Positions 7,228 to 13,022 of a DNA stretch of 13,022 nucleotides are shown here, one piece after another. Below the pieces are notes generated by a model. That model did not search any database and was not told the origin of the DNA. It was given only the letters and a program-made list of their open reading frames with translations. The translations under genes were made by a program, and so were the position numbers. Origin of the DNA: CAZWUZ01 sp964637655 [NCBI: uncultured bacterium] (GTDB lineage Bacteria; DAOPZR01); assembly GCA_964637655.1 (NCBI GenBank), contig CAZWUZ010000088.1, positions 1-13,022 of the forward strand, written 5' to 3'. The number at the start of each line of letters is the position of its first letter. The stretch's first letter is position 1.

Positions 7228-8547
7228 TCACCGGCCCGACACCAGCGCGGGGAGGAAATGCGTCGCCGCGCGCCGCAGGCGATAGCGGCTGTCCGGATCG
7301 TCGCGCCACTGCCGCCACTGCTGCCGCCAGTACACCGGGCGGCAGTAGAATGCCCGCCGCGCCCGCGCACACCACTGTCGCGCTGTCGCCGCGTCGAACG
7401 GGGCTGCCGCCAGCGCGTTCCCCGGTTCCGGCAGCGGCGGGTAGAACTGCGCGGTGTCGAGCGGCAGCCGCCGCGCCCAGGCGATGGTCGCTTGCGTCTC
7501 GCGCGCCGTCTCCCCCGGCCAGCCGAGGATAAAACAGCCATGCACGCGGATGCCCGCATCCGCCGCCGCGCGCGCAAAGCGTTCCATCGTTGCCGCGTCA
7601 ACGCCCTTGTGCAGCGCACGCAGCGTGCGCGCGCTTTTGGCCTCGAAGCCGACCGTCAGCGAGGCGCAGCCGCTCGCCCTGAGCGGCGCCAGCCAGGCGG
7701 TATCGAGGTCAGCGCGCGCGTTTCCCGCCCAGCGCAGGCGCGGCGCGCGACGCGGTTTTTCCGCGCACCACTCCGTCAGCCACCCGGCATCAGCGGTAAA
7801 GGTCTCGTCCTCGAAAAAGACCGCGCGCACCTGCGGCCATTCCCGTTCCACCCACGCCAGTTCGTCGAGCACCTGCCCGACGCTGCGCCGCTCGCTCTCC
7901 CCGCCCGGCGCGCAGAAGGCGCAGCGCCAGTCGCAGCCGTAGCGCGTGCGCAGCGTCAGCACGGGATGCGGCGCGCAGGCGTAGAAATAGCGTTCCAGCG
8001 GCAGGCACTCCTGCGCCAGCGGCGCGACCTGCGGCCATTCCGCCGCCGCCAGCACCGCCGCCGGCGCCGGCAGCACGCGCAACCCCGCGCGCCAGCGCAG
8101 TTGCGGCATGCTTTCGCCCGTGCGCAGCCAGTGGCGCACGGGGAGCAGCGGCAGCCCGGAAACCACCGCGTCGAGCGCATCATGCGCCGGCGGGTCGCCA
8201 TCAAGACATTTGATGCTCAGAAAGAGATGGCGCGCGGTGAGCGCCCGTTCCTTGCACCGTGCCGCCGCGGCGATATCGTGCGCCAGCGACGGATAGGCCG
8301 CGGCAGCGATGAGCAGGTCGGGTTCCCAGCGATGCAGTTGCTCCGCCAGCACGGGCAGGGTTTTCTGCTCGGCCACCGCATCGACGACCAGCACCGTGTG
8401 CCCGTCGGCGCGCAGCCCCGCCGCGGTCAGCAGCAAATCATGCGGCATATAGAGCGTGCCGCTGCGCGGCACCGACGGCGAACGCGAGGCACGCGAATAG
8501 CCCGCCCGGTACGGCGGGTTGATGAGCGCGATGCGTTTTGTCTTCAT
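7228..8547 (-). CDS. B12-binding-type radical SAM protein (BchE/HpnP-like architecture)
   Basis: This is 439 residues starting MKTKRIALINPPY, the usual opening of the B12-binding Rossmann domain. The ATG at 8547 is chosen because longer in-frame starts would begin inside the upstream repeat. Residues about 1-130 form the N-terminal domain (LLLTAAGLRADGHTVLVVDA, EPDLLIAAAAYPS); no DXHXXG cobalamin-ligand motif is visible, as is common in this group. The radical SAM core follows, with the cluster-binding CxxxCxxC at C205, C209 and C212 (RYGCDWRCAFC), then RRSVGQVLDEL, FFEDETFT, the VGFEAKS strand, LHKGV and FILGWPGET. Such enzymes use a 4Fe-4S cluster and SAM to methylate or rearrange unreactive carbons in lipids, phosphonates, tetrapyrroles and natural products. 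Inside a glycosyltransferase operon it may modify a sugar or polyprenyl/membrane lipid; that is inference. Its stop lies 5 nt before the GT2 ATG. Confidence 0.88.
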   Translation of the reverse strand: MKTKRIALINPPYRAGYSRASRSPSVPRSGTLYMPHDLLLTAAGLRADGHTVLVVDAVAEQKTLPVLAEQLHRWEPDLLIAAAAYPSLAHDIAAAARCKERALTARHLFLSIKCLDGDPPAHDALDAVVSGLPLLPVRHWLRTGESMPQLRWRAGLRVLPAPAAVLAAAEWPQVAPLAQECLPLERYFYACAPHPVLTLRTRYGCDWRCAFCAPGGESERRSVGQVLDELAWVEREWPQVRAVFFEDETFTADAGWLTEWCAEKPRRAPRLRWAGNARADLDTAWLAPLRASGCASLTVGFEAKSARTLRALHKGVDAATMERFARAAADAGIRVHGCFILGWPGETARETQATIAWARRLPLDTAQFYPPLPEPGNALAAAPFDAATARQWCARARRAFYCRPVYWRQQWRQWRDDPDSRYRLRRAATHFLPALVSGR

Positions 8548-8571
8548 CGCCGCCCGCCCGGAGCGTCGCAC

Positions 8572-8747
8572 ATGTTCACCGCAGAGCACGCAGAGAACGC
8601 AGAGCGCTCACGAATCGCCGGACATTTCTGCAGGTCATGCCCGTCAGCAGCGGGTATCGGTTGCTCTGCCGCATTTTCCAGCACTGCTCGCCTCTCCCCC
8701 GCTCGCCTGCTTTGCTCTGCGTGCTCTGTGTGCTCTGTGGTGAACAT
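8572..8747. repeat. Inverted repeat of CAGAGCAC-type motif between the GT4 and radical SAM genes
   Basis: Two 34-bp arms (8572-8605 and 8714-8747) are inverted copies that match at 31 of 34 positions and are separated by 108 bp. Each begins ATGTTCACC and continues with three short tandem units of the type cagagcac. The look is that of the dispersed CACCACAGAGCACACAGAG-type intergenic repeats known from many bacterial genomes, whose mechanism is unsettled. The element fills almost all of the only sizeable gap (8548-8754) inside the glycan operon. In the transcript the arms could pair into a long hairpin. No gene is supported within it. Confidence 0.85.
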
Positions 8748-8754
8748 TCCTGCC

Positions 8755-9933
8755 TCATCCATGGCAGGAACCACCGGCGGCGCGGTGCAGCACATCGAGC
8801 GTCGCGGCCGCCGCCTTCTCCCAGGTCAGGTGCGCCACCTGTTGCGGCCCGGCAGCGCGCAACTGCTGCTGCCTGTCCTTCTTCTGCACCGCCGCCAGCG
8901 CCGCCCCCCACGCTGCCGGCGTTTCTGCACACACCGCGACATACGCGTCGCCTGCCATTTCGGGAATGGCCCCGGCCGCCGAGGCGACGACGGGGAGGCC
9001 CGCCGCCAGCGCATCAAGTACGGGGAGCGAACACCCCTCGTCGCGGGTGGGCATGACCAGCGCGGTGGCCCCATGGTAGATGGCCGGCAGATCGTCACCA
9101 CGCACTGGCCCGGCGATGCGCACCTCGATGCCGGCGGCACTGCCCGCATTGAGCAGCGCCGCCTCGGCCAGCGCGTCGCGATTCCCCGAGAGCGCCAGCC
9201 AGGGAAGGCGCTGCGGCGGCGGGAGCGTCCCCGCCCCCGCCAGCGCCATGGCAAAGGTCTTGCGCGGGTCGAGCCCCCCGACGTAGAGCAAAAAGCGCGG
9301 CGGCAGCGCATAGCGTTCACGCACCGCGTCCAGTTCCGCCGCGTCGGGCGGCACCCGCATCGACGGGCGCGGTGCCTCGTGGATGACGGTGATACGTTCG
9401 GCAGGAATGCCCCAGCGCGCAACGATATCGTCGCGGGTCGCTCCCGACACGGCGATGAGCGCCGCAGCGCGGCGGCAGGCGCGGCGCATCGCCGCGCGAC
9501 GCAGGCGCTCGCGCAGGTCGGCAGGGTAGAGCGCGGGATACTTTTCCGGGATGAGGTCGTGCACCGTCACCACCGTCGGCAGTGGCTGATAGAGCGGCGC
9601 CTGCAGCTGGCTCGGGTACCACGCCACCTGCGCCCCCGCCGCAGCCAATGCGCGCGGCGCGCACCAATGGTCAGCAACAAACCCGTCGCGCAGGCGGGCA
9701 TCGTCGAGCCGGCGCACCGACGGCGGCAGCTGCCCGGGCGAAGTGCACTCCTTCTCCCCGCCCAGCAGGACCAGCGGCTCCGCCGGCGGCTGCGCGTACC
9801 ACGCACGCAGCAGCGAGCGCGTGTAGGTGCCGATGCCGCCATGCCCCTGCCGCTTGCAGTCCGCGGCCAGCACGCGCGCATCGATGCCGAGTACGGGGTC
9901 AGTCAAGACGTATCGCTCCGGTATCACCCTCAT
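8755..9933 (-). CDS. GT4-type (GT-B fold) glycosyltransferase
   Basis: This is 392 residues from the ATG at 9933, which overlaps the upstream gene by 35 bp. An in-frame TTG at 9906 has GGAG 9 nt upstream, overlaps by only 8 bp, and gives the more usual short lead into GIDARVLA, so it may be the true start (383 residues). The N-terminal Rossmann half shows GHGGIGTYTRSLL and TVVTVHDLIPEKYP. The hinge region has AVSGATRDDI and RITVIHEAP. The donor-binding half has LLYVGGLDPRKTFAMAL and DEGCSLPVLDALAAGLPVV. In the last motif the usual EX7E is EX7D, a tolerated variant. These are the hallmarks of retaining glycosyltransferases that add sugars such as mannose or rhamnose to lipid-linked glycans on the cytosolic side. 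There is no signal peptide. Specificity is unknown. Confidence 0.9.
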   Translation of the reverse strand: MRVIPERYVLTDPVLGIDARVLAADCKRQGHGGIGTYTRSLLRAWYAQPPAEPLVLLGGEKECTSPGQLPPSVRRLDDARLRDGFVADHWCAPRALAAAGAQVAWYPSQLQAPLYQPLPTVVTVHDLIPEKYPALYPADLRERLRRAAMRRACRRAAALIAVSGATRDDIVARWGIPAERITVIHEAPRPSMRVPPDAAELDAVRERYALPPRFLLYVGGLDPRKTFAMALAGAGTLPPPQRLPWLALSGNRDALAEAALLNAGSAAGIEVRIAGPVRGDDLPAIYHGATALVMPTRDEGCSLPVLDALAAGLPVVASAAGAIPEMAGDAYVAVCAETPAAWGAALAAVQKKDRQQQLRAAGPQQVAHLTWEKAAAATLDVLHRAAGGSCHG

Positions 9934-12217
9934 AGCGGGCAATCTCGAGATTGCGCTGTGCCGCAGCCAGCGCCGGCTGCAGGGCCAACGCCTGCCGGGC
10001 CGCGGCTTCCGCGTCACGCCAGCGCTGCGCGCGGATGTAGAGCGCGGCGAGGTCGGAATGGAACGCGGCATCGGTATCCGCACGCCCGCGCTCCGCTTCA
10101 AAAATGACCAGTGCCGCCGCATACTCATGCACCTGCACATAGCAGTCGGCGAGCGCCCGCCACGCCATGTGGTCATCCGGACGCTGGCTGAGGTAGCGCA
10201 GCAGCAGCACCACCGCGGCCGGGTACTCGCCGCGTGCCTGCGCGAGACCGGCCAGTTGCAGCGCGTAGAGCGGATGGTCGCCGTAGCGCGGCCCGCGCTG
10301 CAGTTCCGCCACCGCCGCCGCCTGCTCCCCCAGCCGCAGCAGCTGCCCGACCAGCGCCAGCCGCGCCGGGACATAGCCGGGGCGCAGGCGCAGCGCCTCG
10401 TGCAGCGCGCCCAGGTCGCCGGTACGCTGCCCGAGCCGCGTCAGCGCGACGAAATTGTCGCGGTCCGCAGCCAGCGCCGCGTGCAACGCCTCCAGCGCCT
10501 CGGGTGCCCGGTCGAGACGGAACAGGCAGTTGCTCAGTTCCGTCAGCACGCGGCTGTTGCGCGGATCTTCACCCAGCGCCGCCAGGTACCAGTCAACGGC
10601 GGCAGCATGGAGCCCCTGCGCCTGACAGGCATCACCGGCAAGCAGATACGGCCAGACGCGATAGGGTGATTCACGCACCGCGCGTTCGAGCGCGGCGCGA
10701 TACGCCACTTCGTCCGCGTAAAGTTCATCCGGGTCGAGCAGCGGCCACGGGCGTGCGTAGTACGGGACCGCAGGGTAGCGCGACCGCTGCGCGAAGATGA
10801 GCGTGACATCGTCGAAAAAGACCAGGCCCCAGCCGCTGTCCGTCGCCAGCGCCTGCGCCAGCGGCGCATACGGTCCCTCCGCGTAGGTGAACGGTTTGGC
10901 CTGCAGCACTGCCAGCCCGATGCCGTAGCGGGCGAACTCCTCGCGCCACCCCTCCCCCGCATTGACCCGGTGGTAGCGGCGGAACTGCTCCTCCCCGTGC
11001 ACGTCCCAGCGCCCGTCCATGTAGGGCGGGTTGTGCGGGTGCAGCGCCGTCAGCATCGTCCCGTACTGGTAGGTGGCAAATGTCGGCCCGGCGAGCGCCT
11101 GCTGCCGCAGGTGCTCAATGGCCGCGAGCGGGAACATCCGGTCGGCAAAGGTGAAACCGACGTCAGCGAGCAGGCCGAAACGGAAGAGCGGCAGCAGCAG
11201 TGCGGCGCCTGCGGCCAGCCAGAGCAGGGCCGGCGCGCGCCAGCGGTCGAGGTGACGCAGCCAGACACACACTGCCGCGGCATGCAGCGGCCAGCCGAAA
11301 ATGACCGCCAGCGGCAGGTAGCGGCGCGCCTTGACCGCGGCGAGAAAACCGAACAGCGCGAGCAGCAGCGCGAACCAGCGACGCTCACCGCGCACGCTCA
11401 GCGCCGCCACCGTCAGCAGAGTGCCGAACAGTCCGCAAAACACCAGTTGCTCGTCCGCCGGCAGCGGCATCCACTCGTAGACCAGCCGCTGGAACTCGGT
11501 GTAGGACCCGATGGCCGCCGCCATCGACCAGAGCCGCCAGCCGTACGGATTGCATAGCGTCAGCAGCAGTGCGAGCAGCGTCAGCAGCGCCGGGCGGCGC
11601 GCCGCGCGCCAGCCACCCGTGTCGAGTACGCGGCAAACGGCATACAGGCCGAGCAGCGCCACCCCGATGAGCACATCACCGTGGATATTCGCCCAGAGCG
11701 GAAAGAGCAACAGCGGCCACCAGCCGCGCTGCCCGCGCTGCAGCCAGGCGAGCAGCACCGCCAGCAGCAGCAGCGAGACCCAGTGCGGACGCACGGAGAA
11801 ACGCGACTTCATCAGCAGGAAGCCGGGAAGCAGGTAGAGCAGCAGCAGCGGCAGGCGCGCCATGGTGAAGGGGGCGCCACGCAGCGTGCCATACAGCAGC
11901 GCCGCCAGCGTGCCGCCGACCAGCAGCGCGTTGAGCAGGTTGAGCGCCGGAAGTCCCGCCGCCTGCATCAGCAGGTGCGCCACGACCGCAAAGAGCCATT
12001 CGTGGTAGACCCACGGCTGTCCTTCGCGCGTGCAGGTGTAGATATCGGTGTGGGGAATACCCTGCTGCAGGATGAGTTCGCCGCTCTTGAGATGCAGCCA
12101 GATGTCGAATTCGGCGATCGGGGTGATAGCTGCGACCGTGAGAACCGCCATGACCAGCGTCAGCAGCGCGCCTTCAAGCACGCGCTGCACGCGCAGCGGC
12201 GGCTGCAATAGCGTCAT
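9899..12217 (-). CDS. Polytopic GT-C-like membrane protein with C-terminal TPR domain
   Basis: This is 772 residues from the ATG at 12217, with GGAG 6 nt upstream (12227-12224). Residues about 15-400 hold roughly ten hydrophobic membrane segments. After the first helix, residues 36-50 read EFDIWLHLKSGELIL, followed by YHEWL (71-75): the acidic/aromatic loop signature of a large family of uncharacterised membrane proteins that look like GT-C glycosyltransferases using polyprenyl-phosphate sugars. A soluble stretch (about 400-500, including HPHNPPYMDGRWDVHGEEQF) links to about seven TPR-like helix pairs (505-765, e.g. NSRVLTELSNCLFRLDRAPEAL and AFHSDLAALYIRAQRWRDAEAA). The TPR part suggests a partner protein. 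It is probably the first gene of the glycan operon and may transfer or flip a lipid-linked sugar, or act in glycan attachment; this role is inferred from architecture and neighbours only. Confidence 0.85.
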   Translation of the reverse strand: MTLLQPPLRVQRVLEGALLTLVMAVLTVAAITPIAEFDIWLHLKSGELILQQGIPHTDIYTCTREGQPWVYHEWLFAVVAHLLMQAAGLPALNLLNALLVGGTLAALLYGTLRGAPFTMARLPLLLLYLLPGFLLMKSRFSVRPHWVSLLLLAVLLAWLQRGQRGWWPLLLFPLWANIHGDVLIGVALLGLYAVCRVLDTGGWRAARRPALLTLLALLLTLCNPYGWRLWSMAAAIGSYTEFQRLVYEWMPLPADEQLVFCGLFGTLLTVAALSVRGERRWFALLLALFGFLAAVKARRYLPLAVIFGWPLHAAAVCVWLRHLDRWRAPALLWLAAGAALLLPLFRFGLLADVGFTFADRMFPLAAIEHLRQQALAGPTFATYQYGTMLTALHPHNPPYMDGRWDVHGEEQFRRYHRVNAGEGWREEFARYGIGLAVLQAKPFTYAEGPYAPLAQALATDSGWGLVFFDDVTLIFAQRSRYPAVPYYARPWPLLDPDELYADEVAYRAALERAVRESPYRVWPYLLAGDACQAQGLHAAAVDWYLAALGEDPRNSRVLTELSNCLFRLDRAPEALEALHAALAADRDNFVALTRLGQRTGDLGALHEALRLRPGYVPARLALVGQLLRLGEQAAAVAELQRGPRYGDHPLYALQLAGLAQARGEYPAAVVLLLRYLSQRPDDHMAWRALADCYVQVHEYAAALVIFEAERGRADTDAAFHSDLAALYIRAQRWRDAEAAARQALALQPALAAAQRNLEIARYEGDTGAIRLD

Positions 12218-12223
12218 CGTTCA

Positions 12224-12227
12224 CTCC
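12224..12227 (-). promoter_or_regulatory. Shine-Dalgarno of the GT-C/TPR gene
   Basis: GGAG on the minus strand lies 6 nt upstream of the ATG at 12217. It is the clearest ribosome site in the operon and supports this gene as the first to be independently translated. Confidence 0.6.
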
Positions 12228-12251
12228 ACCCCCGTACCGCAGGATGGTTTC

Positions 12252-12280
12252 AGTATACTATGCGGAAGCGGCCGCGGCAA
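12252..12280 (-). promoter_or_regulatory. Candidate sigma70-type promoter of the glycan operon
   Basis: In the 73-bp gap after the GspK-like gene, the minus strand has TTGCCG (12280-12275, 4 of 6 to consensus), a 17-bp spacer and TATACT (12257-12252, 5 of 6). Transcription would start near 12245 and give a leader of about 28 nt containing the GGAG site. A 6-bp GCCGCG/CGCGGC hairpin (12290-12271) overlaps the -35; it could bind a regulator or be chance in GC-rich DNA. Read-through from the secretion gene remains possible, as no terminator is evident. Confidence 0.45.
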
Positions 12281-12290
12281 AACACGCGGC

Positions 12291-13022
12291 TCAGGACCAC
12301 CCGGGGATTTCCCACCATTCCTGCCAGTAAACGAACTGCACGGGGGTCTCGTCGTATTCGGAGGTCAGTTTGATATAGCACTCAATGACCGCCTCGCCCG
12401 CCTCGTCCGAGGTGACGACCCCGGACCCTACCGATACCCCGCGCGCGACAATGCGGTAGTAGCCGTGCGAGTCAAAACGGACAGCCGCCGGCAGGACGCC
12501 CGGACCGATGCCTCCCGCCGTGATCACCGCGTCGACTGCCGCCACATCCGCGAACGGGTTGCTGTTGCGGGCATTGACCAGCGCGGTAATCTGGTTGTTA
12601 TTGAGGCAGTCGGAGCCGCTGGTGGTGCGTACCGCGCGCAGCACGCGTGCGCTGGCACTATTGATGTTGATCTTGCCGGTCTGGTCGTAATTCCCCGCCG
12701 GGCCTGCATAATTCGGGTAGACGGTCAGGAAACTCTTGTTGAGAAACATCGTCGGGCCGCCGATTTCGCTTCCCAGCGCAAGGTCGCCGATGGTGCGATA
12801 TATGGTGTCCTGTAGTTCTGACGCTTGCGCCGGGGTCATGTCCGTAGTCGGGACATTTTTCCCCGCCAGTTGCGCCATCATTTCAAATGTCGCCTCGGGA
12901 AGGAAGCTATTGCTGTTGACATTGAACTTGCCGCTCTCGTCCTGCACCGCCACCTGGAAGTAGCCATTATCAAGGGTGTTCTTGGTGGTGCTCTGGCTCG
13001 GCATGTAATACTTGCAGGAGTG
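12291..13022 (-). CDS. Type II secretion system protein K-like minor pseudopilin (5' end beyond window)
   Basis: The frame is open through the right edge. A Met codon at 13004 exists but six further in-frame codons without a stop precede it, and the GspK N-terminal methylation/transmembrane region is absent, so the gene is partial; 243 codons are visible before the stop. Family hallmarks are present: the conserved DESGKFNVN turn near the visible start, a helical region, TGKININSASARVLRAV, then an HhH-like stretch (NNNQITALVNARNSNPFADVAAVDAVI) as in the T2SSK domain, and a closing beta region (RFDSHGYYRIVARG, EAVIECYIKL). GspK caps the pseudopilus tip with GspI and GspJ, linking folded periplasmic cargo to the outer-membrane secretin. 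It ends in an aromatic tail (YWQEWWEIPGWS). Other gsp genes probably lie further right. It is likely not functionally part of the glycan operon, from which a candidate promoter separates it. Confidence 0.82.
   Translation of the reverse strand, partial: HSCKYYMPSQSTTKNTLDNGYFQVAVQDESGKFNVNSNSFLPEATFEMMAQLAGKNVPTTDMTPAQASELQDTIYRTIGDLALGSEIGGPTMFLNKSFLTVYPNYAGPAGNYDQTGKININSASARVLRAVRTTSGSDCLNNNQITALVNARNSNPFADVAAVDAVITAGGIGPGVLPAAVRFDSHGYYRIVARGVSVGSGVVTSDEAGEAVIECYIKLTSEYDETPVQFVYWQEWWEIPGWS

Noticed and set aside
8581-8605. Short tandem CAGAGCAC units as a CRISPR fragment
   Set aside because: The units are contiguous, about 8-9 bp long and without spacers, and the only second copy is inverted, so this is a simple/dispersed repeat.
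7258-10107. A 949-codon open frame on the plus strand
   Set aside because: It lies opposite the radical SAM and GT4 genes, both well supported by motifs. Its product is rich in Arg, His, Gln and Ala without any domain or signal, as expected for the antisense of high-GC3 genes.
12271-12290. Hairpin GCCGCG/CGCGGC after the GspK-like gene as a terminator
   Set aside because: The stem is only 6 bp, no T-run follows on either strand, and it overlaps the candidate -35 element.
1-13022. tRNA, rRNA, riboswitch, transposase, integrase or toxin-antitoxin genes
   Set aside because: Reading both strands showed no sequence I could support as any of these; a covariance-model search would be needed for weak structured RNAs.

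Overview
This 13-kb window is GC-rich (many stretches near 65-72% G+C) and comes from a diderm (Gram-negative type) bacterium. It carries a type II secretion pseudopilin gene, an outer-membrane beta-barrel gene and exported proteins with signal peptides. No rRNA, tRNA or marker gene fixes the taxon. A PorV/PorQ-like barrel, a FlgD/T9SS-like C-terminal domain on an exported propeller, a membrane protein with TPRs, and a CACAGAGCAC-type intergenic repeat would suit a PVC-superphylum or related candidate-phylum bacterium. That is only an impression. All genes but one are on the minus strand, so the layout is described from the right edge leftwards.

Right edge (13022-12291): the 3' part of a GspK-like type II secretion gene. 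After a 73-bp gap holding a candidate sigma70-type promoter (12280-12252) comes a five-gene surface-glycan operon (12217-5514): a multi-membrane-span GT-C-like protein with a TPR tail, a GT4-type glycosyltransferase, a B12-binding-type radical SAM enzyme, a membrane GT2 glycosyltransferase, and a short polyprenyl-phosphate sugar-1-phosphate transferase. The junctions overlap or nearly touch, except between the GT4 and radical SAM genes, where about 175 bp of inverted repeat is inserted. The likely logic is: the phosphoglycosyl transferase primes a lipid-linked glycan, GT2 and GT4 extend it, and the GT-C-like protein may use a lipid-linked donor at the membrane. The radical SAM enzyme would modify a sugar or lipid.

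Middle (5514-5136): a small plus-strand gene for an exported, dockerin-like protein. It converges tail to tail with the glycan operon, and both genes end on the same CTATAG palindrome. It diverges from the next minus-strand gene across a tiny intergenic region with two overlapping candidate promoters.

Left (5135-1): a two-gene unit joined by an ATGA overlap. The first gene encodes a secreted beta-propeller of about 1080 residues with Ig-like domains and a FlgD/T9SS-type C-terminal domain. The second encodes a PorV/PorQ-like barrel fused to an Ig-like domain and a transglutaminase-like cysteine domain, and it runs off the left edge. This pair is the most intriguing content: cargo carrying a C-terminal sorting-type domain is translationally coupled to a barrel that carries its own Cys-His domain. 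The propeller gene is also a compositional mosaic. Its 5' half and the neighbouring small gene are much more AT-rich than everything else.
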